Of a DNA stretch of 64,000 nt, positions 21,365-34,812 are shown in pieces. Under the pieces are notes generated by a model. That model was not told the DNA's origin, did no database searches, and was given only the letters and a program-made list of their open reading frames with translations. Where the stretch lies: NCBI GenBank assembly GCA_030737835.1, contig JAUJYN010000012.1:10650729-10714728 (forward strand). Direction: 5' to 3'. The DNA comes from Acorus gramineus. Its lineage: Eukaryota; Streptophyta; Magnoliopsida; Acorales; Acoraceae. The translations under genes and the position numbers were made by a program. How positions within the stretch are numbered: the stretch's first letter is position 1; each line of letters opens with the position of its first letter.

Positions 21365-24300
21365 CTATATTCTACTATAAGTGGATAGTTCCCGCTTCAT
21401 CTGATCCCTCAAAACCCTCCTCAACAGCTTGTTTGAAGCGGTTCGAGGGAACTCTGGAATGATTTTTACAAGACTCACCTGGTATTCAAAAGAAAAGCTT
21501 GTCAATCTATAATAAATAATAACCTCTGAATGTCTGTGCATCTCAATATAATTTATGAAACTAAAAATGGCAAATAATACCTTGAACAAAGGATTGAGGT
21601 TCTTCTGAATAGCTTTGGAAAATTTTGCCTTCAAGAAATCTGCTTCACAGTGCTGTCCATTCTTCAATACGACCATAATAACTAGCTGTTCAGGTCCAAC
21701 AGAACCAATTCTAACACTAACAGCGGCAGTCTCCATAACTCTGTCATCCACTCCATTGCAAACACGCTCGATTTCAACTGAACTAGTCTGTTTATCCAGA
21801 AATTTGTTCATTTTCTCAGCAAATAGTACTTGATCAAAACATTGTTTTAAGAATAATACTAGGAAGAAAGGATGTTATACCTTGATACCACCGAGGTTCA
21901 TGGTATCGTCAGCTCTACCCTGTACTACAATGTAGCCTCCAATGGTTCTTTGAAGTATGTCTCCATGTCTTCTAAGTTTCTACCAGTGTAAGAAAATTGA
22001 TAATGAAGTAAAAAATCAGATGCAAAACATGTAATTATTGATGGTGTAACTTTAGAATATGAACATGTATACATGTAGTGGCAAAACGAGCTTGAGTTTT
22101 TACAAATGCTACAAAATATTTAGGATTGTTCTGTAGTAAATGATGTGGAGGGGTTTGGTTGATGCAAAGCAGCAGTTGTTCTTCAAATATCGGTTTTATA
22201 AATAACTAATCTAGTAAAGGCAATAAAAATAGCAAAAAAAAGGCAGTTATTACTGCAGGAAATGTGGCCTCTAGGATGAGCTATGTTTCACTCTTTTTTA
22301 CTCAACAATGAATCCTGGTAACTTGAAAAATAATTTTCCAGCCTCAGGGCCTGCTACAGAGGGTAGCCGTAATTAATGATCTGGTCTCTCGTATTCGTTT
22401 CTTAGGTCTTTTGTGAGCAGGATTAAATGAAGTCACAAATTGCAGTAGGAATAGCGTACAACTGAAATGACGATCCTGAATAATTTCCATATCTGGGATG
22501 GGAACTGGTTAAGGTGACCAGCTTTGTGCGGCAACCACAAGTTAAGGTACTCTGGATTTTATATAGCTCCACCATTTTACAATATACATTGTCCAAGAAG
22601 CTAGTCCTGGGAAAGCCAAAAGACTTGAATGATCATCCATCAGCTTGTTTCTGGCTTTGTATTTGGTTGTACAGGCTTAATGATGAGGGAAGATTAGGGA
22701 TTACTTAGGAATGGGTAAAGTACATGAGGGATTCGAGTTAACAGGAATGGTGCCACAACTCTAACCTGATTGACTCCCTATGTTCAGCTTTTCTATGTTG
22801 CTTAGAAGGCCTAACCCACCGAATGAAGCATAAGCAGAACATGTTTCTCAGAGCTGCCCCTGTTAAGCATAAAGTAAAAAAAAAATAAAGCAATTTTAAT
22901 TGAAAATCACTGGATTTATTTTAGTCGGATATCTCTCAACAAGAAAAAAAAATTGACCACCAACTCCAATCTCCTGGGTTCTCCCCCAGAATTGTGTAGA
23001 ATAAAGTTCAGATACATGCTAATTCAGTGATAACAAGGGGGGTCAACTAATTGCATGGACGGGAATAATCCTTACTGGATGGCCTAGAGTCAATGGTTAG
23101 ATTGAGATCACCTAATTGCATGGGCCAGAATCATCCTTACTGGATTTCCATGCTCAGATATCCTATAATGAAAAAAATTATCAACTATCTTACGCGGCTA
23201 AGCATTAGAAAAGACACTGACAAAAACTTATAGTTCCTTTCAGACTCTCTTCCAAAGTGACCAAACCAGAAAACACTACTGATGGGCCTAACTCTACTAA
23301 ACAAACTAATAAACTTCGATATGCAGTCATGCTGAATTACTCCAGCATCAGATCTTTGGGTCAACATTTTTAGCAAGAGATCTGATGACCATTACTAGTA
23401 TATGGACCACTAATTTTCTAGGTTTATTTGTATTTCATAGGGTGAGATTGATTCTGTTTCTAAGAATTCAATATTGTATGAAGTTCAATAATTTTTGTGG
23501 CATTTTGAACTTACCTGAAAATTTATCTAATTTTAGGAAAAAAATTTCCCTATACAAAAGAAACAAATTCCTTAATATCATGATAGAGTACAAAGAAATG
23601 TTTCTTGATTTCACAGACACCATTGTTGTAATACAGAAACTTGCTTCCTGTATTTGGAAATAATTTTCAAAGATTGTTTATAAACCAAAATTCCAATCTA
23701 GGTGATGCGTTTTGGACTTAATTTGGGGCAAAACTAAAAGTACTTCAAATGATTGATTACATTCTTGCAGCCACTTAAATACCATTGAAACCTAATAAAT
23801 GAATAGTAAAAAGCCATGTAAAAAATTGTGCCTCACTGAACATATATAAACTTGAATCTGGTGTTTGACAATAAAGCACTTAATTGTATTCAGAAGATAA
23901 AAAAATGTAAATACAAAATCAGTACCTCTTAGGTCCAGTGAGAAAAAAAAATCAATGTAATATGTCAGGATTATCATACCATTCCTTTATATGTTGGCAT
24001 TCCTTTGAAGTATATCTCTTCATTATCAGCATTGAGCAATCTATCTGTTGCACCCATATAAACAGGAAACAAAGCAACTTCTCCTACACATGGTTGATCA
24101 TCTGCCTGTAATGCAGAATGTAGAGTCAATTCTAAATGCAAGTAAAACTACCAAGAAAGCATGATCAACACCTTGAAATTCTTAGCATCAACAATATTAA
24201 TCGAAAGTTCTCACATAAGGTGTTCCATGATCATCTAGAATGACAAATCCTGTTGACATTGACGGTGTGCTAAATGCTCCAAAGACTTGAGGTTGCAGCA

Positions 24301-27300
24301 AGCTCCCCTGAATGTAGCAAGATGCAAGCTCTGTTCCCCCACAGAATTCAATAATTGGGCAATATGAAGCCCGTGAAGAAAGCCAAAGGTCATCATCTAT
24401 GGTTGAGGTTTCTCCAGTAGAAGCAAGTACCCTGAACAGATACAATATTGTTTTTTTTAAATGTCAATCTGCTTGGCAAAATTATGTGAAATCATTTCCA
24501 TAACGGTTTGAACATGAATTACCTTATCCTTGACCAATCTATCCCTTCCATACAATCACTGGTCTTCCAGGTTTTCACAAGGCTTGGTACCGTACCTAGT
24601 ATAGTCACTCCTGAATCCTAAATTGATTAAAAGAGCCATGAATAATACTTGAAATGTTCAAAAGTAGTAATAGTAGTAGTAGTGGAAGTTGAATTTGTTG
24701 TTGATGTTTGCGTATATTCACCTGAACAAATTTACCAAAGCTACGACCTAGAGGAGATCCATGAAAGAGGGCTAGAGTAGCCCCACTCAGAAAGGAGGAA
24801 TACAGTAGAGCTGGCCCCATCACCCACCCCAAATTTGTTGGCCAGCAGAAAATATCATTAGATTGGATATCAGCATGTGCAAATGAATCAGATGCAATAC
24901 GAATGGGAGAAAGTTGTGTCCATGGAATAGCTTTAGGTTGGCCTGCGAAAGTCGGAGGAACAAAGAATAAGTTGACAGAAGTACACATACCAAGTAGCAG
25001 TGAATACAATTACTAATACAATTCTACCAGTTGTCCCTGAGGAAAAGAGTATATTGGTAACAGAATCTATTGACTGGTAAGTAGGGGAATAATGATACGG
25101 CCTGAAAAAAAAGTTATAATTTGGTCACTGGTAAGCAAGAAAATGGAATTTATTGGACAACGAAATGGGTCCAGAGTGTAATTCTGTTACCTTCGAAGAT
25201 GACCAACAGATGATAGAAATTCATTCCATAATACATCATCTCTTCTCAACTGAACATCTACAACCTTACCAGTCCCTGGAATCACTATTGCCTTACAAGG
25301 GTTGCATTCTATTACACGACTGCAAAAACATAAGGACATTGTTGAAGTGAAAAAAAAATTATCTGCATAGTGCAGTTGTACAGAGGCATATTTTCTGTAA
25401 TAAATTTGTGGGATCACAAAAAAAAAGTCTTCGCAATTGAAATCTATCAACTATATGAAAAGAAGCATGCTGATTGTCAAAAGACTAAGTGCGGGATAAA
25501 TGGATAGCCCATGGCAACTAAAACTTTGAATCCATTGCATGCACATAATCATGCTGCATTTGAATAATTAATGCAGGATCAATAGATTTCCAATCATCCG
25601 AAGATACATACTCAATATCCAATAAGGACAGGTACATGAGAAAGTCACAACAAAAAAATAAATCAGCAAGAGAGAAAGTATAATAAAAATGTTGTTGTCG
25701 TGGAATTTATTTTGACTAAAAGCCATTCTCTGAAGCAAATTTAACAAGACAACTTGGAAAAACATTAACAACAGTTTAGAGATGAACCAACACTATTTAC
25801 ATGTTTAACATGATTGACAGACCATCCACTAAGAGGAGAGATAAAGGAGTATATTATATGAGTCTAAAGAATATTCTGATCCAGAGCAACACTAATGCAG
25901 TATGAAATCTGCCTATGAGATCTTCTAGAAATAAATTATCATTGATGTATACTAATTATAAAAAACATAGTGTGAAAATTTAGAAAAGTGATGCTATGAT
26001 ATATGAAATCTTGTACATGGGCAAAGTATCATTTGGAGCAACCAGTATGATGTCTCCCAGCCAGATAAAGTTATTCGACAAGACAATAAAAATAGCACTG
26101 CAAAGGAAGTCAAGTAGTCAACCCTGAAGAATATCATTTACCTGTATAACGGAAACTTTTTTCCTCCTCTAACAATAAAATCCTGAAAAACACAGAAATT
26201 TAAAATATTATTTTAAGCTTCATGCATCAAGCAAAAGATAAAATCATACATTTAAGTACAAACATAACATGCAGGTTTTGAGTACTAGGGGTGAAAATAG
26301 AAACACTATTTCAAAAAAAAAAAAAAATGATCCAAAGAAATTCCACACATAACAGTATGCTAGAAGGAAAGACATAGGATACTATTCTACTACCCAGCTT
26401 TTCTTTACAGTGTGTCTGCTTTCAGGATTCTGAATCCTGGACTTTGTATGGTTACCGCGAGAACTTTATTATTACTCCAAGCAGAGACCTCTAACAGTAA
26501 ATCTTGAAATTAAGACAAAAATCAGACAAATTTAGTTACATTTACTAAAACTACAGGCCCTGGGTAAAAATTGTGTTCCATGCTGACTTTATTTATGTAC
26601 CAAAATCATAAACAATAATAACAGATTTCAATGGGGCTGAAAATCCAGGAGCTGAGTGATAGGGAAATTAACTGACGTGAGCATTATTAAATGAAACATG
26701 TGAGAAAATTTTCTGCAATTGCAAGGCGAGGGATATAATATAAATATCAAGCCTCCTATAAATGGTAAGCTTTAAAGGGACCTATCTCAAAATGATCAAA
26801 CTAGATCTTCATAAGACAGAGATAATTTTATGAGATCCGAAATCTCCCTAGGCTTTGTCTCAAGAATTATGACCTTGACCAACACGTACTATGGCTGAGT
26901 TAAAATCATGATACCAATGGGTAGGCTTTCTGCCTAGCTTTAGCACATGATACCAATCGGTGTATTGAGCAGTACAATAACTATAGCTGATTTGAAGTGA
27001 TGATGCCAATAGGTAAGCTTTTTGCCTAGCTGTATAGCACATTATACCAAAGGGTCTATTGATGGTAAATAAAACTATGCTTGGAAAATTTTGACATATG
27101 ATACAAATAAGTAACATGAACCACCATCCTCATATGCACGACACCAAGAAGGTTTGTTAATTATCTAAAAAGTCATTTGTATCCGCCATAAATCTGTAAC
27201 CAAGATTCATAATATTATTCAAAATTCAGATATCTAGATAAATTTCTGAATTATCTGAATAGTAAGGTATATACTAAACAAAATATTTGATCTGTTATAT

Positions 27301-30300
27301 ATTCTAATATTATATTTTTATTAGTTATTAATTAAATTTACTTATTTTATGATCTATCATAACCCACACACTTTAATAAAATGATTGATGTTCATAAGAG
27401 CAACTTAAAAGACACCCTATTCTCTTTTCTCAATCACTTAAGAAGAGAAACCCTAGAATGAGAAAGATATATAGTGTCCTCCTTTAAGCCCATAAGGCTA
27501 GTTTGGTAAGGGGTTAAGATTTTAAGGATAAGTTGTCCTAATTTTAGGGGTTAAAAAGTCTTATCAATTTTATTCATATTCACATTTGTCAAAATTGGGA
27601 TAAAAAGTGATGATAAACGCTATCCAGCATTTAAGTGGAACAAAATATCATCATTTTCATTTCAAAATTGGGGCAATTGTCCATAGTTTAACCCGATTAT
27701 TTTTTATACCAAACGGGAATAAGACGTCCTCCCACTCACTTATCCCCGTAATTACACCTTATCCCACCACTTATCTCCAGAGTTCAAATATTAATATCCA
27801 TATCCAAATAGACTTTTCAAATTATTTGAATAACAAGGTGATGTTTGGGATAATATTAAATTTTTAGGAAGATTAGATTAGATTTGAAGATGGGTATAAC
27901 TTTGATTTGTTAGGATGATTTGATTTAACTGGTTAGGGTGTGATTTTGCTTTATTAGCACTTGTGTGCCCTTCAAGAGATTAGTCAAAATTATTGAAGAA
28001 ATTGAAATCTCTCACTTCTTCCTCTGTTTGCAAATTTGGTATCAGAGCAAACCTTGATCCAGATTTTTTTTTTTTTATGTTATCCCTTTCTCTCTATCAC
28101 TCTTTCTCAGTTTCTCTGAATCTCATTCTTTTTCTCTCTTTCTTTGGTAATTTTAATATCTTTCTCTCATGTCTTTTCTTCTCCTGTCCTGCATCAAATT
28201 GGTGTCAGAGTAATATGGTATCTAATCCATATTCATTCTATCAACAGGCCCAAGGCAGATTCAATACAATCATGTATAAGATACAATACAATTAACTAAT
28301 TTACCAAATGAATTTATAATTAGGTTTGAAAGAAATTTGACATGAACATAAACATGACTTGATACATCATGAATGACCCAAGAAAAATCTAGCACAGCGC
28401 ATCGCCATCTTTATACTTAATCACTAATAGATTTGTGGCCTAAAATGTGTTTTTTTATCTTTCATAGATGAAGAAGAGTTTAAATTACCCATAGGTATCA
28501 CAGCAAGCTTGACTCTAGCGACCTTACTGAAAAAGAGAATTTATTTTCCCTATGCTGCTTTAATGTCTTTCTTCATTTATTTTCTACTTAGATCTACAAT
28601 ACTGTGACAACTGGGGTATAAGAAAGTCACCTGAGTAAATATTCCCTTTGCTCTAGACACGTTCAATCGGGTCACAATTTCATTTGCTGCAAAGCTGTCG
28701 GCTATTGAGACAACAACACATCCTGCAAGAATGATTGCAAGATATATAATTACTGCAGTGACTGTCATAGGCATGTCTATGGCAATGGCATCGCCTTTCA
28801 TAAACATTGCATCTATTGCATTCGCGACCAAACTGTGAACCATCATGCAAAAAAAAAAAAAAATTGAAATCATTAATTAAAAATTCACTGAAACAAAGCA
28901 TGATAAATCTATTTAAATTCTCCGAATAATGTTAGAACAATCATATCACTCTGGTCAAAAATTCTCTGGGTTAATTACTTAATCAGAAAAAAAATAACTC
29001 TCCAGAAATATGTTATAGTCAGATTAGAAATCTACAGGGAACAGAGTTCAGATTGCCAACACATACATTACTTGCTCTCGGAGTTCCTTTAATGACATGT
29101 GGTTAACAGGAGAATCATCACATCCTTCATCCCTCCACACCACAGCCACGCTGTTATCCTGTTTCTTTGGAAAGTTCATTGGTAATAAGCAACACTCGGC
29201 AATATTTAACACTGAACCTGGCAGCCAAACTCCTCGATGATTTGATTTGTCAGAAATATCAAGAATGCATTTTGGACCTTTCTGAAATACAACTGATAGC
29301 TCTTTCAAAACAATTGACCAGTAAACCTGAAAATTTAGCCATTATGATTGTCAGACTAAAAACTTACAGCTTAGAAAGATCAAAGATCCTGATTAAAGAA
29401 CAATCCCATTGAAATAAAAGCACACTCTATATGTATCTAACACTAATTGACAGGAAATATTATTAAAAAATGATCAATGAAGTTTGTAACCTCTTGATGA
29501 TCAAATGAGAACTTTTGAAACAGATTAAAACTTGTTATAGGATCCTGATATAATGATCCAAGAAGCTTTGGACAATGTGTTTCCATTATTCGTCCAAGAT
29601 TTGTGAGTTTAGAGTGTGCCCTGTCAAAAACAAACACATCAAACCCTGGAGTACAGTTTGTTTAAACTCCAAATGTCATGAAAACCTGCTCAGAAATCCA
29701 AAAGTATTGTACTTAAAGTTCTTATAAACCACTGAATAGACAAGAAGATCCAAGAGGTTTTAGCATAATATAGTCGGATATGGAAAAAAAAAATCTCAGC
29801 ACACACTATAGAGCAAATAACTTATATATAGTTGGATCAAGGTGCAGATATCCAGCATCATTTAAAATTATCAGGAATTATTGACATACTCTTTTTTTAA
29901 CAAAATTGTAATAATGATCTACAATGCATATATAATTGTTATAATTTATAATCTACAAGAATAATTAGAATGATTAATATGTAGGAGAAAGTTTACTAGA
30001 ACTTCAAATATTTATCACTGGTATAATTGACAGATCATTTGCCAAACTATTCGGACACTTGAGATGCTGACATTTATTGAATTGCCATAAAGGACATACA
30101 ACCTCCATATTTATCCAAAACTTATATGGGTACACAGATACCTATCACTGAACAGATATATTCGGACTAATATTGATGTATTATTTGTGACTTCACTGAT
30201 TGATTGAAAATGCCGTAAAGAGAAAACATGCATCCGAGTGTATGCTATAGAATCCTATTTGAAATATATTACCTATATTCAACAGTAATGGTGTAATGCA

Positions 30301-33300
30301 TCCATCAGCTGATATTATCAAAATAAATAAGTCTTCAAAGTTCATAAAACTCTTACCCACACGGATAAAAATAACAAAACCATAGAGTAATTGTATTTTG
30401 TTTAGATATAATGAATTATCCTATTTCTATATCAGAGATATAAAATTGTATCAGTTAATACTTTTCAATAAAATTTTGGGATAGGATGCCTAGCTTTTTA
30501 AAAATAAATAAAAAAAGTGGGACCATACCACATGTAATTTTATATTACAAAATATCAGATATACTCGTACATCATCTCCTATTCATACATCACACTTGCA
30601 GTTATACAGTTAGATACAAAATTACAAGGGAATGTAATCCTTATTTCCTAGTACAACCAAGGAGATGAGGTACCTCCATCATACCAAAAGAACAAAAAAC
30701 CAACACCCTTAAAAAAAAAAAAAAAAAACAACTGATCACAAAGATCATTAGTTTATACTGTATAAAGCAAGTACTCTTTGTTAGAAGCTTATATCATTCA
30801 CAGAATTGATTCACATAATCATATAAACAACTTAGACTTTTTGAATCGACCCAATAGTTTTATATCCATCCATTCAAAAAAAAAATCTTTACATCTATCT
30901 GACAGTAATGAAGTTTTGTTATTCAAATTACAATACATTTATTAATAGAGATGGGCATTATTTTTTCTATAAATATAGACATCATTGGAAAATATCAATC
31001 TACATCTATTATAACATAGTTCTAAAAGCGAAGCTTAAAGATTTGAAAAAAGAACACCCTAGAGGGAGAAAGAAAAGAGCACAACAGGTTCAATGAGATG
31101 GAATAATGACATATAGAAGTACCATCATACGTTTATACCTCTTGAACTAGTAATTTATACAAGGTAATTATGTTTTAAACAAGAAAATATGACTTGAACA
31201 TAGAAAGCTCCCCTTAAATATGAGCAACAATGCTAAACAAATTGTTTTCCAAACAATTCTTCACACGTTTGAGAATACACACTACCATCTGTTTCATCAA
31301 ATTCACTTGAAAAAGTCATGTATTTGATGAGCGATTGTGGTTGTTCCACATAACCAAATGTTTAAAAAATATTTTAAAAAAAATGTTTTTCAACATTTTT
31401 GTTAAAACAAGACAAACAAAAGTATCTTACTTAAAAAATAAACTTTATAAAGAGGAAATTTTAGATTTACTAAAAATAATTATAAAAACAATGTTTTTAC
31501 CAAAAGAATCCTTAATATATTTTGAAAAATTAATTCCATATATTTTTTACTAGTTGAAAAATTAATTCCATATAAAAAGTATACTTCAAGTTCAAGCTAC
31601 ATTCATTATTATATGTTTTTCATATAAAATTATACAACATAAAGATTAAAAGTTAGGCCAAAAATAAGTCTAGATGTATCTTTATTCCAAATTAAATGTA
31701 ATGCAACTTATCTGCAGATCAAATTATGAGCTCATATCTGAACCCCATTAAAAAATAATGAAGCCAGCCACATGGAATCAGTACAAGCTGAACCCAACTA
31801 CTAATCAACCCTCAACAAAAACAGCCTGACCTACTCCCCAACTGCATCTGATTCTGAGCCCAACCTAACAACACTAAATACACAAGATCGATCCGATACA
31901 AACTAATCATCTATGTAACTTAACTAAAGATGTATAAATGTATAATTTGTATATCTGTATAATTCAACTAACTTTTACATGTTTTGGAAAATAAGTTGAA
32001 AGGGCTTAATTATAAATAAAAAAAATCGTATACTTTTTCATAATAAAGATGATCAAGTTTTCGAACAATCAAATAATTATTTGGTCATAAATGCTTTTGC
32101 AAAACATAATTACAATTAGCATAAGCCTATATCAATTATAAAACAATAACTCGAAATGTTCACAACTCGACAACCATTGCTGTTTAAAACATTTTTGAAT
32201 AGGATGTCCCCCAAAAGAAGAGCATTTTAACTTATATGGTATCTAAAGGTTTGTTAACGAGTTCCCTAAGAACAATTGATAAGACTCATTTATCATCCTC
32301 GTTTTTAAGAGATTATAGACATCACATATTAAATGCAAGTGAAAAATCGATATATCTCCCTGGAAACTTAGCTAAATCGATTTTAATCCTTCAAAATTGA
32401 AAATTCGCCACAGGTCCCTATGTTATTAAAAGAACATCATTTCAGTCCCTACCATCACCCCAACTAACTAAGTACATGGTTAACCTTAATTACACATTAA
32501 AAATTATTAGAATGCCCTCACCCATTATTTTTGAAAAATCGATATAGCTCCCTAGAAACTTATGAAAATCGGAAAAGATCCCTATAAAATCGGTAAATCC
32601 TCAGGTCCCTATAAAATTGATAAGTTCTATCAGATCCCTATCTTATTAGACAATATTTATTTTAGTCCCTACCGTAACAGAAATTAACCAAATATGTAAT
32701 TAACTCTAACCATATATGATAAATTATTGTAATACCTTTTCAAAATTTACTTGACAAATTACTGTAATTTATAACCAGATTTATGGTTTATTTTAAGGGG
32801 ATTTACTAATATTACATGGACCTTTTTCAATTTTCATAAGTGTCGAGAGAGTTATATTGATTTTCCCTTTTTTTTTTACCATTGGTGAGTATAGGATGGC
32901 AATAGAATTTTCAGGAAAAGACAAAGACATTTTTGTCATCAAAAAAACTAAATCAGATTTCTCATATTTTATAGGGACTTATTTGAATGTATTTATTAGA
33001 GCAATTTAACTTATGGATTAAATCCGTTAACTATACATACTTTCTGAGACCTATGACGATTTTCAAAATTTTACTCGGACTAAAATCAATTTAGCTAAAT
33101 TTTCAGGGAGTTATATGGACTTTTCCCTAAATGCAATCATATTTTGTATTTATCCCTAATGTCACCTAACACTTTGGATGGGGCATTAAAAAACTTATTT
33201 GTCATTTTGTGATTGGATGGTTTTGTTCATGTTCTCTATTTTTTATTACCAAATCTTTGTCCTTAATAAAACCCATCTTTTAATTATAGATTTATAGGTA

Positions 33301-34276
33301 GAAAAAAAAAATTGTATATTTAATCTTGGTAAATAACAATAATCAAAGAGTTATGATCTAGTAACCCAATGTTTTGTTAATTTTTAACCTAACCTCATTT
33401 TAAACCAATAAGAAGATGACATGCCAATCTTATCCCTTTTGGGATTATCACTTCTAAATGGGTGGATTGTCCTTTTCATGGTCTGCCTCTAATTTAATTA
33501 GATCTTTTGTTAATATAAAAGAAAATGTTAGCCTTGGTCATTTTTACCAAGCATATTTCATTTTATTTTCAAATAGTAAGCATGAGGTGTATGTAATTTT
33601 AATGAAAAAAAATATTTATCCTCCTAATTTGAGTTGAATGAATCCATTTTTAATAAGTTAAAAAAAAAATTAGGAAGGTATATAGAATTGCATTTTAAAC
33701 TTTAAATAAGACTGAGGCTGCGTTTGAATGTACGGTTAAAATGTTAACATTCTTAAAATATTACATTTCAAATTCAGCTTTTGAAAAACTACGTTGTAAT
33801 AGATTTTCAATCACAATATTATTTATTTTTTTTTTGCCTAAAAGGGATTTTGGCCTAAAAGGGAAGAAGATATTTGAAAAGGAATTGAGTGTAACAGCGC
33901 CATCACTTGAAACTACCCAACCAAAAAAACCAGATACAAACTCTCCTTTGAAAACCCCATCAATCAGACGGCCCAGGTTTGATCCATACCTGGAAGGGAA
34001 CCAATAAGGGGGAGGTCCACGAACGGATTGGTCCCAATCACCGTAGGTCGAGTAATAGACGAGCTGATGAAGCGCGTGTGGGTGGTCCGGCCTCAGAATT
34101 CCAGCCGACAAGCGACGCCAGGCCTCCATCGCCGCTTCTGGACCGTTCGATCGACGGAGACCCTGTAAGGCTCTCTGGATGGAGGCGTGGGTGGACCTCG
34201 CCTCATCCGGAGGGAGACCGGCTCCGATCAGATCCTCCAAAGTGACGGCCCAGATGCTCTCTCTCAACGGAACCAT
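21365..34276 (-). CDS. AAE18-like: acyl-activating enzyme (AMP-forming acyl-CoA synthetase), copy 1
   Basis: ATP-dependent activation of a carboxylic acid to acyl-CoA via an acyl-AMP, probably in peroxisomes. Fourteen exons, all with GT-AG introns, in coding order: 33990-34276, 29491-29620, 29067-29326, 28631-28832, 26142-26182, 25191-25319, 25028-25101, 24722-24942, 24523-24617, 24215-24431, 23980-24105, 21881-21979, 21581-21787, 21365-21478. The total is 2202 nt, 733 residues, matching the roughly 720-residue AAE17/AAE18 group. Motifs: P-loop SSGTTGQPK (370-378), GGTE (511-514), RRHGD (597-601), [11 protein letters not shown] (from 615), and PRTASNK with the C-terminal lysine at 713. It ends in SRI, fitting a [SAC][KR][LMI] PTS1 signal. 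The N-terminal extension ends [10 protein letters not shown], as in this clade. Intron 1 is 4.4 kb. Residues [11 protein letters not shown] and ADDQPC depart from copy 2 at conserved sites. AAE17 versus AAE18 cannot be settled here. Confidence 0.92.
27488..27790. repeat. intronic MITE-like element in AAE copy 1 intron 4
   Basis: It starts GGCTAGTTTGGTAAGGGG, like the MITE at 18859, and ends in TTATCCCACCACTTATC. The equivalent is at about 44400-44690 in copy 2, so it predates the duplication. Confidence 0.4.
28037..28048 (+). other. retroelement primer-site relic in intron 4
   Basis: TGGTATCAGAGC (tRNA-iMet complement) is preceded by an LTR-like stretch ending CTCTGTTTGCA and followed by a CT-rich leader. 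The same region in copy 2 (near 44940-44965) has lost it: it reads AATTTGGTGATCTAG. It is likely a small copia/TRIM relic. Confidence 0.45.
29627..32338. other. AAE copy 1 intron 1, first part: no gene seen
   Basis: AT-rich intron sequence, closely matched by 46540-49212 in copy 2. It includes homopolymer runs and no coding frame worth noting. Confidence 0.6.
32339..33127. mobile_element. Mutator-type foldback element in AAE copy 1 intron 1
   Basis: A 9-bp target duplication taaatgcaa lies at 32330-32338 and 33128-33136. Inverted ends of about 90 bp contain AATCGATATATCTCCCTGG, AACTTAGCTAAATCGATTTTA and CGCCACAGGTCCCTA. The same insertion at the same site is in copy 2 (49213-49984), so it predates the gene duplication. 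A relative is at 56805-57316. Confidence 0.75.
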
Positions 34277-34357
34277 AGTTCGCTTTCGCTTTCTTTTTTG
34301 AGTCTCTTGACTCTCTTGTGGTTTATTAGAGCGAGAGGTTTGATTGCGTTAGCTTCA

Positions 34358-34364
34358 TTAAATA
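34358..34364 (-). promoter_or_regulatory. TATA-like box of AAE copy 1
   Basis: On the minus strand TATTTAA lies about 82 bases before the ATG at 34276. The leader is CT/GA-rich. In copy 2 the equivalent reads TATTAA, one base shorter. Confidence 0.4.
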
Positions 34365-34384
34365 GTGGCTGATGGAGGTCGCAG

Positions 34385-34510
34385 TGGTCATAGCACAACG
34401 AAGCTTACCTGTGTTCTTGTGTTAAGAGTAGGTCTTGAATTCAGTTTTAATGCTGTGTTATATCTCTGTTTATTTGATAAAATTTAAAAGAATTTTTTGT
34501 AGGACCAAAT
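34385..34510 (+). mobile_element. SINE-like insertion (family F2) in the AAE copy 1 promoter
   Basis: Copy 2 goes directly from GTGGTGATGGAGAGG to GGTAGGTTTGAAAAGTAAGG (52060-52110). Copy 1 has about 125 extra bases containing GTCATAGCACAACGAAG and GTTAAGAGTAGGTCTTGAATT, like the F2 units at 18899 and 52204. It lies just upstream of the putative TATA box. Confidence 0.5.
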
Positions 34511-34812
34511 AGTAATAGGTTTGAAAAGTTAGGAAATACGGAGCGCGTAATGGTGGAATTTGATTTCTATGGCCTTTTGTTGGGGGCTGATGAGATCAAC
34601 TAATAAACTCAAGCAGCGTCGTGGTAAGGAGCTGCCCCCAAATTTTGAAAATCTCAATTTTTAAACGCTATTTATCTGAAATTTGAATGTAAGCTGGTAT
34701 ATTAAAACTGTTTGATTATACTATTAAAAAGATAGGTTCCCATAAATATAAAAGCTGTCAAATCATGCAATTAAACAATGACTCAGTGATTTGAGTTGGA
34801 AAATGATTCTTA

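Larger units (their letters stand above)
21156..34592. repeat. tandem duplication unit, copy 1
   Basis: It aligns along its full length with 38020-52178: exons are nearly identical, introns similar with indels. The left border is near AAGTGCCACTA(G/C)AGGACAA. The right border is near GTTGGGG(G/C)CTGATG. Both copies are in the same orientation, separated by about 3.4 kb of unrelated sequence. Each contains one full acyl-activating enzyme gene. Confidence 0.9.

Noticed and set aside
33761..34276. 171-codon minus-strand frame as a single-exon protein
   Set aside because: Only the first 95 codons are AAE exon 1. The rest is read-through into intron 1 past the GTATGG donor, and the paralogue diverges exactly there.
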